Shown here: in pieces, positions 58,033 to 64,000 of the stretch
Numbering within the stretch: position 1 is the first letter of the stretch
Layout of the letters: each line of letters starts with the position of its first letter
Source of the DNA: Myxococcales bacterium
Lineage (GTDB): Bacteria; Myxococcota_A; Polyangia; Polyangiales; Polyangiaceae
NCBI GenBank assembly: GCA_025355005.1
Contig: JANXLV010000288.1
Span: forward strand, 1 to 64,000
DNA: 64,000 nucleotides
Direction of reading: 5' to 3'
Notes under the pieces: model-generated
Seen by the model: only the letters and a program-made list of their open reading frames with translations
What the model was told of the DNA's origin: nothing
Database searches by the model: none
Translations under genes and position numbers: made by a program

Positions 58033-58424
58033 GCATCGCGACGCTCACGCAGAACGAGGGCGCGTTCACCACGAAGTCCCAGAAGGACGCGGACGTCATC
58101 ACCGTGCGCTTCTCCGGAGAGGTCGACCTCGAATCGATCGACGCGCTCCAGCGCATCCTCATCGGCGCCCACGAGATCGCGCTCGCCGAGCACGCGAAGC
58201 AGGTGATCATTGATCTCACGCAACTGGAGTTCATGAACTCCTCCGGCGTGAAGCATTTCGTCACCTGGCTTCGCAGCGCCAGCCAGCTGCCCGATGCCAC
58301 TTCCTACAAGATCCGGCTCGTCGCCAGCAAGACCATCCCCTGGCAGAAGCGCAGTCTCGCGGCGCTGAGGACGTTCGCCGTGTCGATCGTCAGCATCGTT
58401 CACGAAGATGGCGCGGAGGCCTGA
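58029..58424 (+). CDS. STAS-domain protein, copy 3
   Basis: A 131-residue STAS protein with the more canonical loop QLEFMNSSGVKHF (S71/S72, Gly kept) and the shared ending WQKRSLAALRTFA. It is cotranslated with the second RsbW-like ATPase. The next gene, a secreted peroxidase, starts 22 bases later on the same strand, so this pair could control or report on that gene set. Confidence 0.8.
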   Translation: MSIATLTQNEGAFTTKSQKDADVITVRFSGEVDLESIDALQRILIGAHEIALAEHAKQVIIDLTQLEFMNSSGVKHFVTWLRSASQLPDATSYKIRLVASKTIPWQKRSLAALRTFAVSIVSIVHEDGAEA

Positions 58425-58446
58425 GACCTCCGTGGAGCCGCGGCGG

Positions 58447-59781
58447 ATGACGTTCGGGTATGCGGGAATGCTCGGGACCGGGCTCGTCATCCTTGCGGCA
58501 GCATGTAGCGACAGCGCGGGCGGCGACGTCACGTTCACCGGAAGTGAGCGCGCCACGATCGGTGCGCTGTCGCCTCTGGCCGCGGTCGAATCCGACCCCA
58601 CGAACAAGTACGCCGCGAACGCCGCGGCTGCCGCGTTCGGGCAAAAGCTCTTCTTCGACACCAGGTTCTCCGGAACGATCCTGGCGGCGGGAGCTCTGTC
58701 CAGCGGCAACGGCGGCCTTGGACAGATCGGCGACACGGGCAAGATCTCGTGCGCGAGCTGCCACCAGCCGGACGCGACTTTTCAAGACGTTCGCTCCGTG
58801 CCCAACTCGTGCACGGTGGCCGCGGGCTGGACTCTGCGCAACACGCCGCCGCTCGTGAATGCTGCATTCTACAAGTGGTTCTTCTGGGACGGTCGCGCAG
58901 ATGCGCTCTGGGTCCAGGCGCTTCTGCCGGTCGAGGCGAACGGAGAGATGAACTCGAGCCGCCTGCACGTCGCCCACGCGCTCTACGCGAACTACAAGGC
59001 CGAGTACAACGCGCTCTTCGATCCAGACCTCGATCCGGGCCTGGATCCTGCGTCAGCGACGGCGAAACAATTCCCCGACTCGCTGAAGCCCCCGAGCGAT
59101 CCGCAGAGCCCATGGAACACCATGAAGCCGGCGGACCAGGACGTGGTGAACCGCATCTTCGCGAATTTCGGCAAGGCACTTGCCGCGTACGAGACGCTGC
59201 TGGTTGCCCGAAATTCTCCCTTCGATCGCTACGTGGCCGGGGATGAGGCGGCCATGAACACCCAGGCCAAGCTTGGTCTACGGCTCTTCATCGGGAAGGC
59301 CGCCTGCGTCGTATGCCACGCGGGCCCGCTCCTCAGCGACAACAAGTTTCACAACACTGGCGTCGTGCAGCATCAGGGTGATCTCACGCACGTCCCGACG
59401 TCCGACCAGGGGCGCTTCGCGGGGATCCCGCAGCTCACGGCGAACGCCTTGAATGGCTCCGGCGCTTATAGCGATAGCCCCAAGGACGGCAAGGCGAGCG
59501 GCCTCGTCGCAACGGACGCGGACCGCGGCGCGTTCCGCACGAAGGGACTCCGCGAAGTAGCGATGACGGGTCCGTACATGCACGGCGGCCAGATCGCCAC
59601 TCTCGAAGACGTCATTGACCACTACGATCGCGGCGGTGGTGCCGCCGGAGCCTTCGAGGGAACGAAGGATCCGCTGATGGTGCCGCTCAACCTGACCGCC
59701 TCGGAAAAGACGCAGCTAGTGGAGTTCCTGCATGCGCTGACCGGAGAAGCAGTGCCGGCAGCCCTCACCAGAGGTCCATGA
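58447..59781 (+). CDS. MauG/CcpA-type dihaem cytochrome c peroxidase lipoprotein
   Basis: A 444-residue protein with a lipoprotein signal (lipobox AAAC) and two haem c sites: CASCH at about residue 102 and CVVCH at about 287. Family segments include FGQKLFFDTRFSG, the second-domain LRLFIGKAAC, and FRTKGLREVAMTGPYMHGG with the distal Met. It would reduce H2O2 or oxidise a protein substrate outside the cytoplasm. An in-frame ATG at 58408, inside the STAS gene, is an alternative start, but GTGGAG precedes the one used. The stop overlaps the porin start (ATGA). Confidence 0.9.
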   Translation: MTFGYAGMLGTGLVILAAACSDSAGGDVTFTGSERATIGALSPLAAVESDPTNKYAANAAAAAFGQKLFFDTRFSGTILAAGALSSGNGGLGQIGDTGKISCASCHQPDATFQDVRSVPNSCTVAAGWTLRNTPPLVNAAFYKWFFWDGRADALWVQALLPVEANGEMNSSRLHVAHALYANYKAEYNALFDPDLDPGLDPASATAKQFPDSLKPPSDPQSPWNTMKPADQDVVNRIFANFGKALAAYETLLVARNSPFDRYVAGDEAAMNTQAKLGLRLFIGKAACVVCHAGPLLSDNKFHNTGVVQHQGDLTHVPTSDQGRFAGIPQLTANALNGSGAYSDSPKDGKASGLVATDADRGAFRTKGLREVAMTGPYMHGGQIATLEDVIDHYDRGGGAAGAFEGTKDPLMVPLNLTASEKTQLVEFLHALTGEAVPAALTRGP

Positions 59782-61319
59782 GTGAGCCCGCGGCCAAGCG
59801 AGGCCCCGTCGCGCGACTCGCCACGATGATCATGAACCGCCATGTGGCGTTCGTCGTCGCGTTTGCCCTGACGTCGCTGGCGTCCACGCGCGCATGGGCG
59901 CAGGTCGCACAGGACCCCGGCGACGCCGGAGCACCCACCGCCGGTGGCGCCGGCCCGAGCCCCACTCAGCCGCCGCCATCCGCGGGAGCAGAGCCAGCCG
60001 CCCCGACCCAGGAGACGCGGCTGCGTGAGCTCGAGGCCGAGTCGCGTCGCCTTCGCCAGGAGCTCGATGAGCTGAAGGAGGACCACAAGTCCACGTCCGA
60101 TCGCGTCGACAAGCTTCTTCCGATCGCGAACAAGTTCACCGGCTATATCGACTTCGGGTTCTTCGGTACCACGGGGAACGGCGCCGGGATCCGCAACGAC
60201 ACCGACTATGCCTACTTCCCCGAATATCGAACCAGCGGAATTGCCGGCCAGTGGGTCTTCTATGGCGATCCGCTTGCGACAATGGTGAATGCCCGGGGTG
60301 AGCCCGCCGATACAGGCCCGTCGCGCGCGCTCACGTTCGATCCGATCCACAACGGCGGCAAGCCATCGTTCATCGTCAACAGCATCGATCTAGCGCTGTT
60401 CCATGCGGTGAACGAATCACTCACCTTCAACGCGGCCGTCGACTTCATCCCCCGCACCCGCAACGTGTCCATCCGTGGCCAGAACTCGAAGGACCTGCCT
60501 GGCCTCGGCGATTTCCTGGACGTGAAGCTTGGATATGCAGAGTACATCGTTCCTACGCAGGGCTGGTCGCTCAGCCTCTTCGCGGGCAAGTTCGATTCGG
60601 TGCTCGGCGTGGAGTACCGCACGCAAGACGCGCCAGACAGGCTCGCCGTCACGCCCTCGCTCATCTGCCGCTACACGTGCGGCCGCCCGCTGGGGCTGAA
60701 GGCACGCGCTCGCTTCCTGGACGACCGGCTCGCGCTCAACGTGTCCGTCGCGAACGGCAGCAACTTCGTGGAGCTGTTTCCGTTCTACAACGAGATCGAT
60801 TCCAACAACGTCAAGACCGTGTCCGGCCGCGTCTCCTACGATCTTCACATCGGCAAGCGGTTCGAAGCGGGGTTCTCTGGCGCGTATGGCGCACAGGACC
60901 TGCAGAGCGATGACGGCGTGCCTCAATGGCAAACCGGCGCGGATCTCTCGATCGACTGGAAGGACATCGTCCTGACAGCGGAGTGGGTGCACGGTATCGC
61001 GCAGGGCGCCGCCAACATCGGCGACCCTCCGTGCGCGACGGCACCGTGTCTGCACTTCACCGGGGCCTACGCACAGCTCGGGTACCGTGTGCTGAACTGG
61101 CTCACGCCGTATACGCGCGTCGACACACGAGACGCGTTCCATCGAGACGGCACCAGCTTCGTCTATATTTCACAGCTGATGCGGGTGACAGGCGGTGCGC
61201 ATTTCGAGGTCGGAACGAACGTCGTGGTGAAGGCGGAATACACACACGTGCAGCAGCTTGGACGCGCGCCGCAGTTTCCAAACGACGTGGCAACCAGCTC
61301 ACTCGTGCTGAAGTTTTGA
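59778..61319 (+). CDS. Outer-membrane beta-barrel protein with N-terminal coiled coil
   Basis: A 513-residue protein: signal peptide (hydrophobic VVAFALTSLASTRAWA), Pro/Ala linker, coiled coil (LRELEAESRRLRQELDELKE), then about 400 residues of alternating strands from NKFTGYIDFGFFG to the terminal TSSLVLKF with an aromatic C-terminus. This is a porin plan similar to Gram-negative phosphate-porin or OprO-type and electron-conduit barrels. Translation is coupled to the peroxidase gene. It may give peroxide or metal substrates access to, or dock, the cytochromes (inference). Confidence 0.8.
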   Translation: MSEPAAKRGPVARLATMIMNRHVAFVVAFALTSLASTRAWAQVAQDPGDAGAPTAGGAGPSPTQPPPSAGAEPAAPTQETRLRELEAESRRLRQELDELKEDHKSTSDRVDKLLPIANKFTGYIDFGFFGTTGNGAGIRNDTDYAYFPEYRTSGIAGQWVFYGDPLATMVNARGEPADTGPSRALTFDPIHNGGKPSFIVNSIDLALFHAVNESLTFNAAVDFIPRTRNVSIRGQNSKDLPGLGDFLDVKLGYAEYIVPTQGWSLSLFAGKFDSVLGVEYRTQDAPDRLAVTPSLICRYTCGRPLGLKARARFLDDRLALNVSVANGSNFVELFPFYNEIDSNNVKTVSGRVSYDLHIGKRFEAGFSGAYGAQDLQSDDGVPQWQTGADLSIDWKDIVLTAEWVHGIAQGAANIGDPPCATAPCLHFTGAYAQLGYRVLNWLTPYTRVDTRDAFHRDGTSFVYISQLMRVTGGAHFEVGTNVVVKAEYTHVQQLGRAPQFPNDVATSSLVLKF

Positions 61320-61329
61320 GGGCATTTCA

Positions 61330-61998
61330 ATGAAGCGAAAGCACGCATTTCTGGGCTTCACGACGCTGGCGCTGATCACGTTGGGACCGGATGACGCATG
61401 GTCGGAGCCATCTGGGACCGTGACGGGCACGGTGACCCTCACAAAGGGGGGCGCTGCACGACCAAGCTCCGGCGGCGTCGTGATCTACATCGAGAGCGCG
61501 CCCGTGACTGGTGCGGCGCGCAGGCATGCGATTCACCAGAAGGAGCTACAGTTCGATCCTCCCGTCAACGTGGTGATGAAGGGAACGACGGTCGACTTCC
61601 CGAACGACGACCGCGTATTCCACAACGTGTTCTCCGTCTCCCAGCCAGCGCGCTTCGACCTGGGGCTCTACAAGGCGGGCGAGAGCAAGTCCGTGGTGTT
61701 CAATCGCACTGGCGTCGTCGACATCTATTGCAACATCCACCCGGACATGGCGTCCAAGGTGAAGGTCGTCGACACTCCCTACTTCGCCATGACGCGCGCG
61801 GATGGCACCTTCGAGATCGGAGGGGTTCCTCCGGGCACCTATCCGATCGTCGCCTGGCAGGCATTTGGAGAGGAGTGGCGCGGACAGGTGATCGTCACTG
61901 CCGGCGGCCGAGCCACGGTCACGACCAAGCTGGAGGAGGGCCAGAGGCAGCAACGTCACGTCCGCAAGGACGGTACGCCGTACGGCCGTTACCAGTGA
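61330..61998 (+). CDS. Periplasmic cupredoxin-like protein with a carboxypeptidase-regulatory-like domain
   Basis: A 222-residue exported protein (signal peptide cleaved near AWS). It starts with a beta-sandwich segment (GTVTGTVTLTKGGAARPSSG). The blue-copper ligands are visible as RVFHNVFS (His), and C-x2-H-x2-M in DIYCNIHPDMAS. The remainder (DGTFEIGGVPPGTYPIVAWQ) is a CarboxypepD_reg-like turn. It would carry one electron between the peroxidase and the multihaem cytochrome. It starts 10 bases after the barrel gene and overlaps the next gene by four bases. Confidence 0.85.
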   Translation: MKRKHAFLGFTTLALITLGPDDAWSEPSGTVTGTVTLTKGGAARPSSGGVVIYIESAPVTGAARRHAIHQKELQFDPPVNVVMKGTTVDFPNDDRVFHNVFSVSQPARFDLGLYKAGESKSVVFNRTGVVDIYCNIHPDMASKVKVVDTPYFAMTRADGTFEIGGVPPGTYPIVAWQAFGEEWRGQVIVTAGGRATVTTKLEEGQRQQRHVRKDGTPYGRYQ

Positions 61999-63197
61999 TC
62001 CGTGCGTCTCCGACCCTGCTCATCTTGCTGCTCGCAACTGGATGTACGAAGCCCGCAAAGAAGGAGGTCGCAGCGGTGTCCGTGGATGCCGCGGGGGCGT
62101 CCGCGGAGCATTTCGCGTTTCCGTCCCATCGCTGCGGAGAGTGCCACGGCGACATCGAGTCGAGCTGGCGACCGTCTGCGCATGCGCGTGCAGTCACCAC
62201 TCCGTTGTTCACGAAGATGCGTGACGCTGCGGGTCATGGCGCCGACTGCGACGGATGTCATGCCCCTCTGCGCGCGAAGATCCCCGCGGACGATCCCGCG
62301 GCGGCCGACGGCGTCGGCTGCGACTCCTGCCACCTGATGACAGACATGACGCCGCGACGAGAGGGAAAAGGGTTCACGCTGCGTGTGGACGACACGACCC
62401 GCTATGGCCCGCTCTGCGACGCGCAGAACCACTACTTCCACAAGATGGGTTGCTCGCCCGGGCATGCGCAATCCAAGCAATGCGCTTCGTGTCACCTTCT
62501 CTACGGTGCCGGCGCCATTCCTCTCTTCACGGAGTACGAAGAGTGGGAGCGCAGCCGATACGCGAGTAGCCACGAGTGCCAGGACTGCCACATGGCCTCT
62601 CGCCAGGCGGCGCTGGCCGTTGGCGCGAAGGGCACACGGCGCCTCGCGCGGCATGACTTCGCCCTGGACGAGATGAGCGGTGACGCAATCAAGGTAACGC
62701 TGGGAGTCGAAACCCAAGGGGACGAGCTCGCGGCCGTGGTGACGATGCTGAACGAAGGCGCTGGTCACTCGGTGCCCACTGGGCTGCCGGAGCACCGCCT
62801 GGTCCTCGCGGTTTCACGGAGCGATGCGAGCGGCGCGAACGTCCAGCGGTGGGAGCGCGTCTACGGTCGCGTCCTGGTGGATGGCGACGGAAAGCCGGCG
62901 CCCTTCTACCGCGCCGCGCGCGTGGAGAGCGACACGCGCATCGGCGTCGACGAATCACGCGTGGAGCGCTTCACGTTTCCGAAGGGAAAATCAGGGCGGA
63001 TCGACGTCAGCCTGACGTGGCTCCGCGTGCCGCAAGCCATGGCGCGTGAGCTCGGCGTGCCGGAAGATTCGCGCTCGCTCGCGAGCGGAGGGCAGAGCTT
63101 CGACTCCGCGCGCCTGCCCAAGCCCTTGCGCCTTCGGACCGAACCAGAGAAGGCGATCCGCGTGAACGCAACTGCCGACGGAGGGGCTCCTCATTGA
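61995..63197 (+). CDS. Pentahaem c-type cytochrome lipoprotein
   Basis: A 400-residue protein starting at a GTG overlapping the previous stop (GTGA), with lipobox ATGC. Five CXXCH motifs occur in the N-terminal half: CGECH, CDGCH, CDSCH, CASCH and CQDCH. An extra CSPGH lacks the second Cys and is not counted. This spacing resembles cytochrome c554/NrfB-type proteins. The C-terminal about 180 residues form a beta-rich domain with GHSVPTGLPEHRL, a segment that follows the haem region in many such cytochromes. It probably accepts electrons on the outside of the membrane, near the barrel. Confidence 0.85.
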   Translation: MIRASPTLLILLLATGCTKPAKKEVAAVSVDAAGASAEHFAFPSHRCGECHGDIESSWRPSAHARAVTTPLFTKMRDAAGHGADCDGCHAPLRAKIPADDPAAADGVGCDSCHLMTDMTPRREGKGFTLRVDDTTRYGPLCDAQNHYFHKMGCSPGHAQSKQCASCHLLYGAGAIPLFTEYEEWERSRYASSHECQDCHMASRQAALAVGAKGTRRLARHDFALDEMSGDAIKVTLGVETQGDELAAVVTMLNEGAGHSVPTGLPEHRLVLAVSRSDASGANVQRWERVYGRVLVDGDGKPAPFYRAARVESDTRIGVDESRVERFTFPKGKSGRIDVSLTWLRVPQAMARELGVPEDSRSLASGGQSFDSARLPKPLRLRTEPEKAIRVNATADGGAPH

Positions 63198-64000
63198 AAT
63201 TTCGCACCACGCTCCTCATCGCCGTTCTGTCGCTCGTGGTCGGACCGCTTCTTGCGACCGTGCTCGCGGTCTCCATCGTGATCGATCGCGCCGCGCGACG
63301 GGACGTGAGCGATGGACTTTCGCGCAGCCAGGACGTGTTCGTCGAGCAGCTGAAGCAACGCGAGGCGCTGCTCAGAACGGAGAGCCGCGTCGTCGCCGAA
63401 GAGCCACGCTTGAAGGCCGTGGCCGCGACAGAGGACGTCACGCACGAGACCGTGCTCGGCGTTGCGCAGGAATTGAAGCGAGCGCTGCAGAGCGACACGT
63501 TCCTGATGACGGACGAGAACGGGGTGCTCCTCGCCGACACCAGCGATGCGGCCGCCAGCGGCTTCGACATGTCGAAGCTCCCCATGATCGCGACGGCGCT
63601 CAGCAACGGCGAGGCCTCCCTGATCGTCACCGACCAGCTCGCCGGCAAGGAGAGCCTGATACAGATGCAGACGCGTCGGCTCGCGTTCGGCACCACGGTG
63701 GTGGGCGTTGTCGGAATCGGATACCGCTTCAACGACAAGGCAGCCGAGGCGGCGTCGCGGCAGTGCTCGAGCGGCGTGGCGATGCAGGTGGATGGGAAGA
63801 CCGTGGCCTTGTCCGGAGCGCCAGGTTCCCCGGCGGACGTGGACGCCGCGCTGGCGAGCGTGACACCAGGCGCGCCGACGGAGGTAACCCTCGGCGGACA
63901 GCGGTTTCTTGCGGTCGTCGCGCCCATGCCTGGTTATGTCGGTGCGCATCGTGTGCAGTATGCATTGATGCGGTCGCTGGAAGATGCCCTCGCGCCGAAG
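63194..64000 (+). CDS. Cache-type membrane sensor, 5' part
   Basis: The gene starts at a TTG overlapping the previous stop (TTGA) and runs off the window after 269 residues. A first transmembrane helix (TLLIAVLSLVVGPLLATVLA) is followed by a double-Cache-like extracytoplasmic domain (TFLMTDENGVLLADTSDAA, VVGVVGIGYRFND). The cytoplasmic output (kinase, cyclase or methyl-accepting) is beyond the edge. It would sense a ligand in the same compartment as the cytochromes encoded upstream. Confidence 0.7.
   Translation, partial: MKFRTTLLIAVLSLVVGPLLATVLAVSIVIDRAARRDVSDGLSRSQDVFVEQLKQREALLRTESRVVAEEPRLKAVAATEDVTHETVLGVAQELKRALQSDTFLMTDENGVLLADTSDAAASGFDMSKLPMIATALSNGEASLIVTDQLAGKESLIQMQTRRLAFGTTVVGVVGIGYRFNDKAAEAASRQCSSGVAMQVDGKTVALSGAPGSPADVDAALASVTPGAPTEVTLGGQRFLAVVAPMPGYVGAHRVQYALMRSLEDALAPK

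Noticed and set aside
43707-58424. The ECF sigma factor at 43707 as the target of the partner-switching locus
   Set aside because: It belongs to the group paired with its own TPR kinase in the same operon, has no anti-sigma partner of RsbW type, and is separated from the locus by convergent lipoprotein genes.
1-64000. tRNA, rRNA, riboswitch or phage gene clusters
   Set aside because: I saw no segment with the conserved stems or sequences of these classes; a covariance-model scan would be needed to exclude small RNAs.

Overview
The window is high-GC DNA from what is most likely a myxobacterium (Myxococcota, Polyangiales-like). This is inferred from gene content: many Asp/Gly/Ala-rich lipoproteins, glycine-rich and cysteine-rich secreted proteins, Ser/Thr kinases with TPR tails, an FHA-type enhancer-binding protein and an ECF sigma factor paired with a kinase. 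I see no rRNA, tRNA, CRISPR array or intact mobile element.

Left part, about 1-44,200: an accessory region in which intact genes alternate with broken ones. Intact genes include two tandem Cys-rich lipoproteins, a TetR repressor, a neutral ceramidase with three C-terminal Cys modules, an Asp/Glu racemase, a VapBC-type pair, a multicopper oxidase with a cytochrome-like lipoprotein, glycine-rich lipoproteins, a TPR kinase with an FHA/AAA+ regulator, an amidase, tryptophanase with a dihydroorotate-dehydrogenase-like protein, and an ECF sigma factor with a TPR kinase. Between them lie fragments cut off mid-gene and joined directly to other fragments: an NmrA-type reductase start, a response regulator joined to a histidine kinase end, an SGNH hydrolase, a Cys-rich tail, an ECF sigma region 2, an alpha/beta hydrolase, a kinase joined to a PEGA-like protein, a MoeA piece, an IS91-like transposase tail, an OmpA lacking its front, a lipoprotein joined to a flavin monooxygenase, and an RCC1 repeat. 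Four further genes carry a one-base change in a short G run. Either this is a deletion-prone, decaying region or part of it is an assembly or sequencing artefact.

Right part, about 44,400-64,000: almost entirely intact and tightly packed. Two divergent gene sets flank a 250-base gap at 52,911-53,159. The left set (minus strand, 52,910 to 46,876) encodes a V4R ligand-binding protein, a small unknown protein, a PAS-SpoIIE phosphatase, a STAS protein, a CheA-like kinase, a CheB-like protein lacking its catalytic serine and a 26-residue ORF. The right set (plus strand) encodes a Ser/Thr kinase-receiver fusion, an RsbW-like ATPase, a STAS protein, a second CheA-like kinase of the same 514-residue length, then a second RsbW-like/STAS pair. 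It continues, mostly with overlapping stop and start codons, into a MauG-type dihaem peroxidase, an outer-membrane barrel, a cupredoxin-like protein, a pentahaem cytochrome and a Cache-type sensor that runs off the window.

The right part is the best candidate for an undescribed system: a switch mixing partner-switching parts (phosphatase, STAS, RsbW-like ATPase) with chemotaxis-type His kinases, without a recognisable sigma factor, CheW, CheR or chemoreceptor, and apparently wired to a secreted redox chain. That functional link is inference from gene order.
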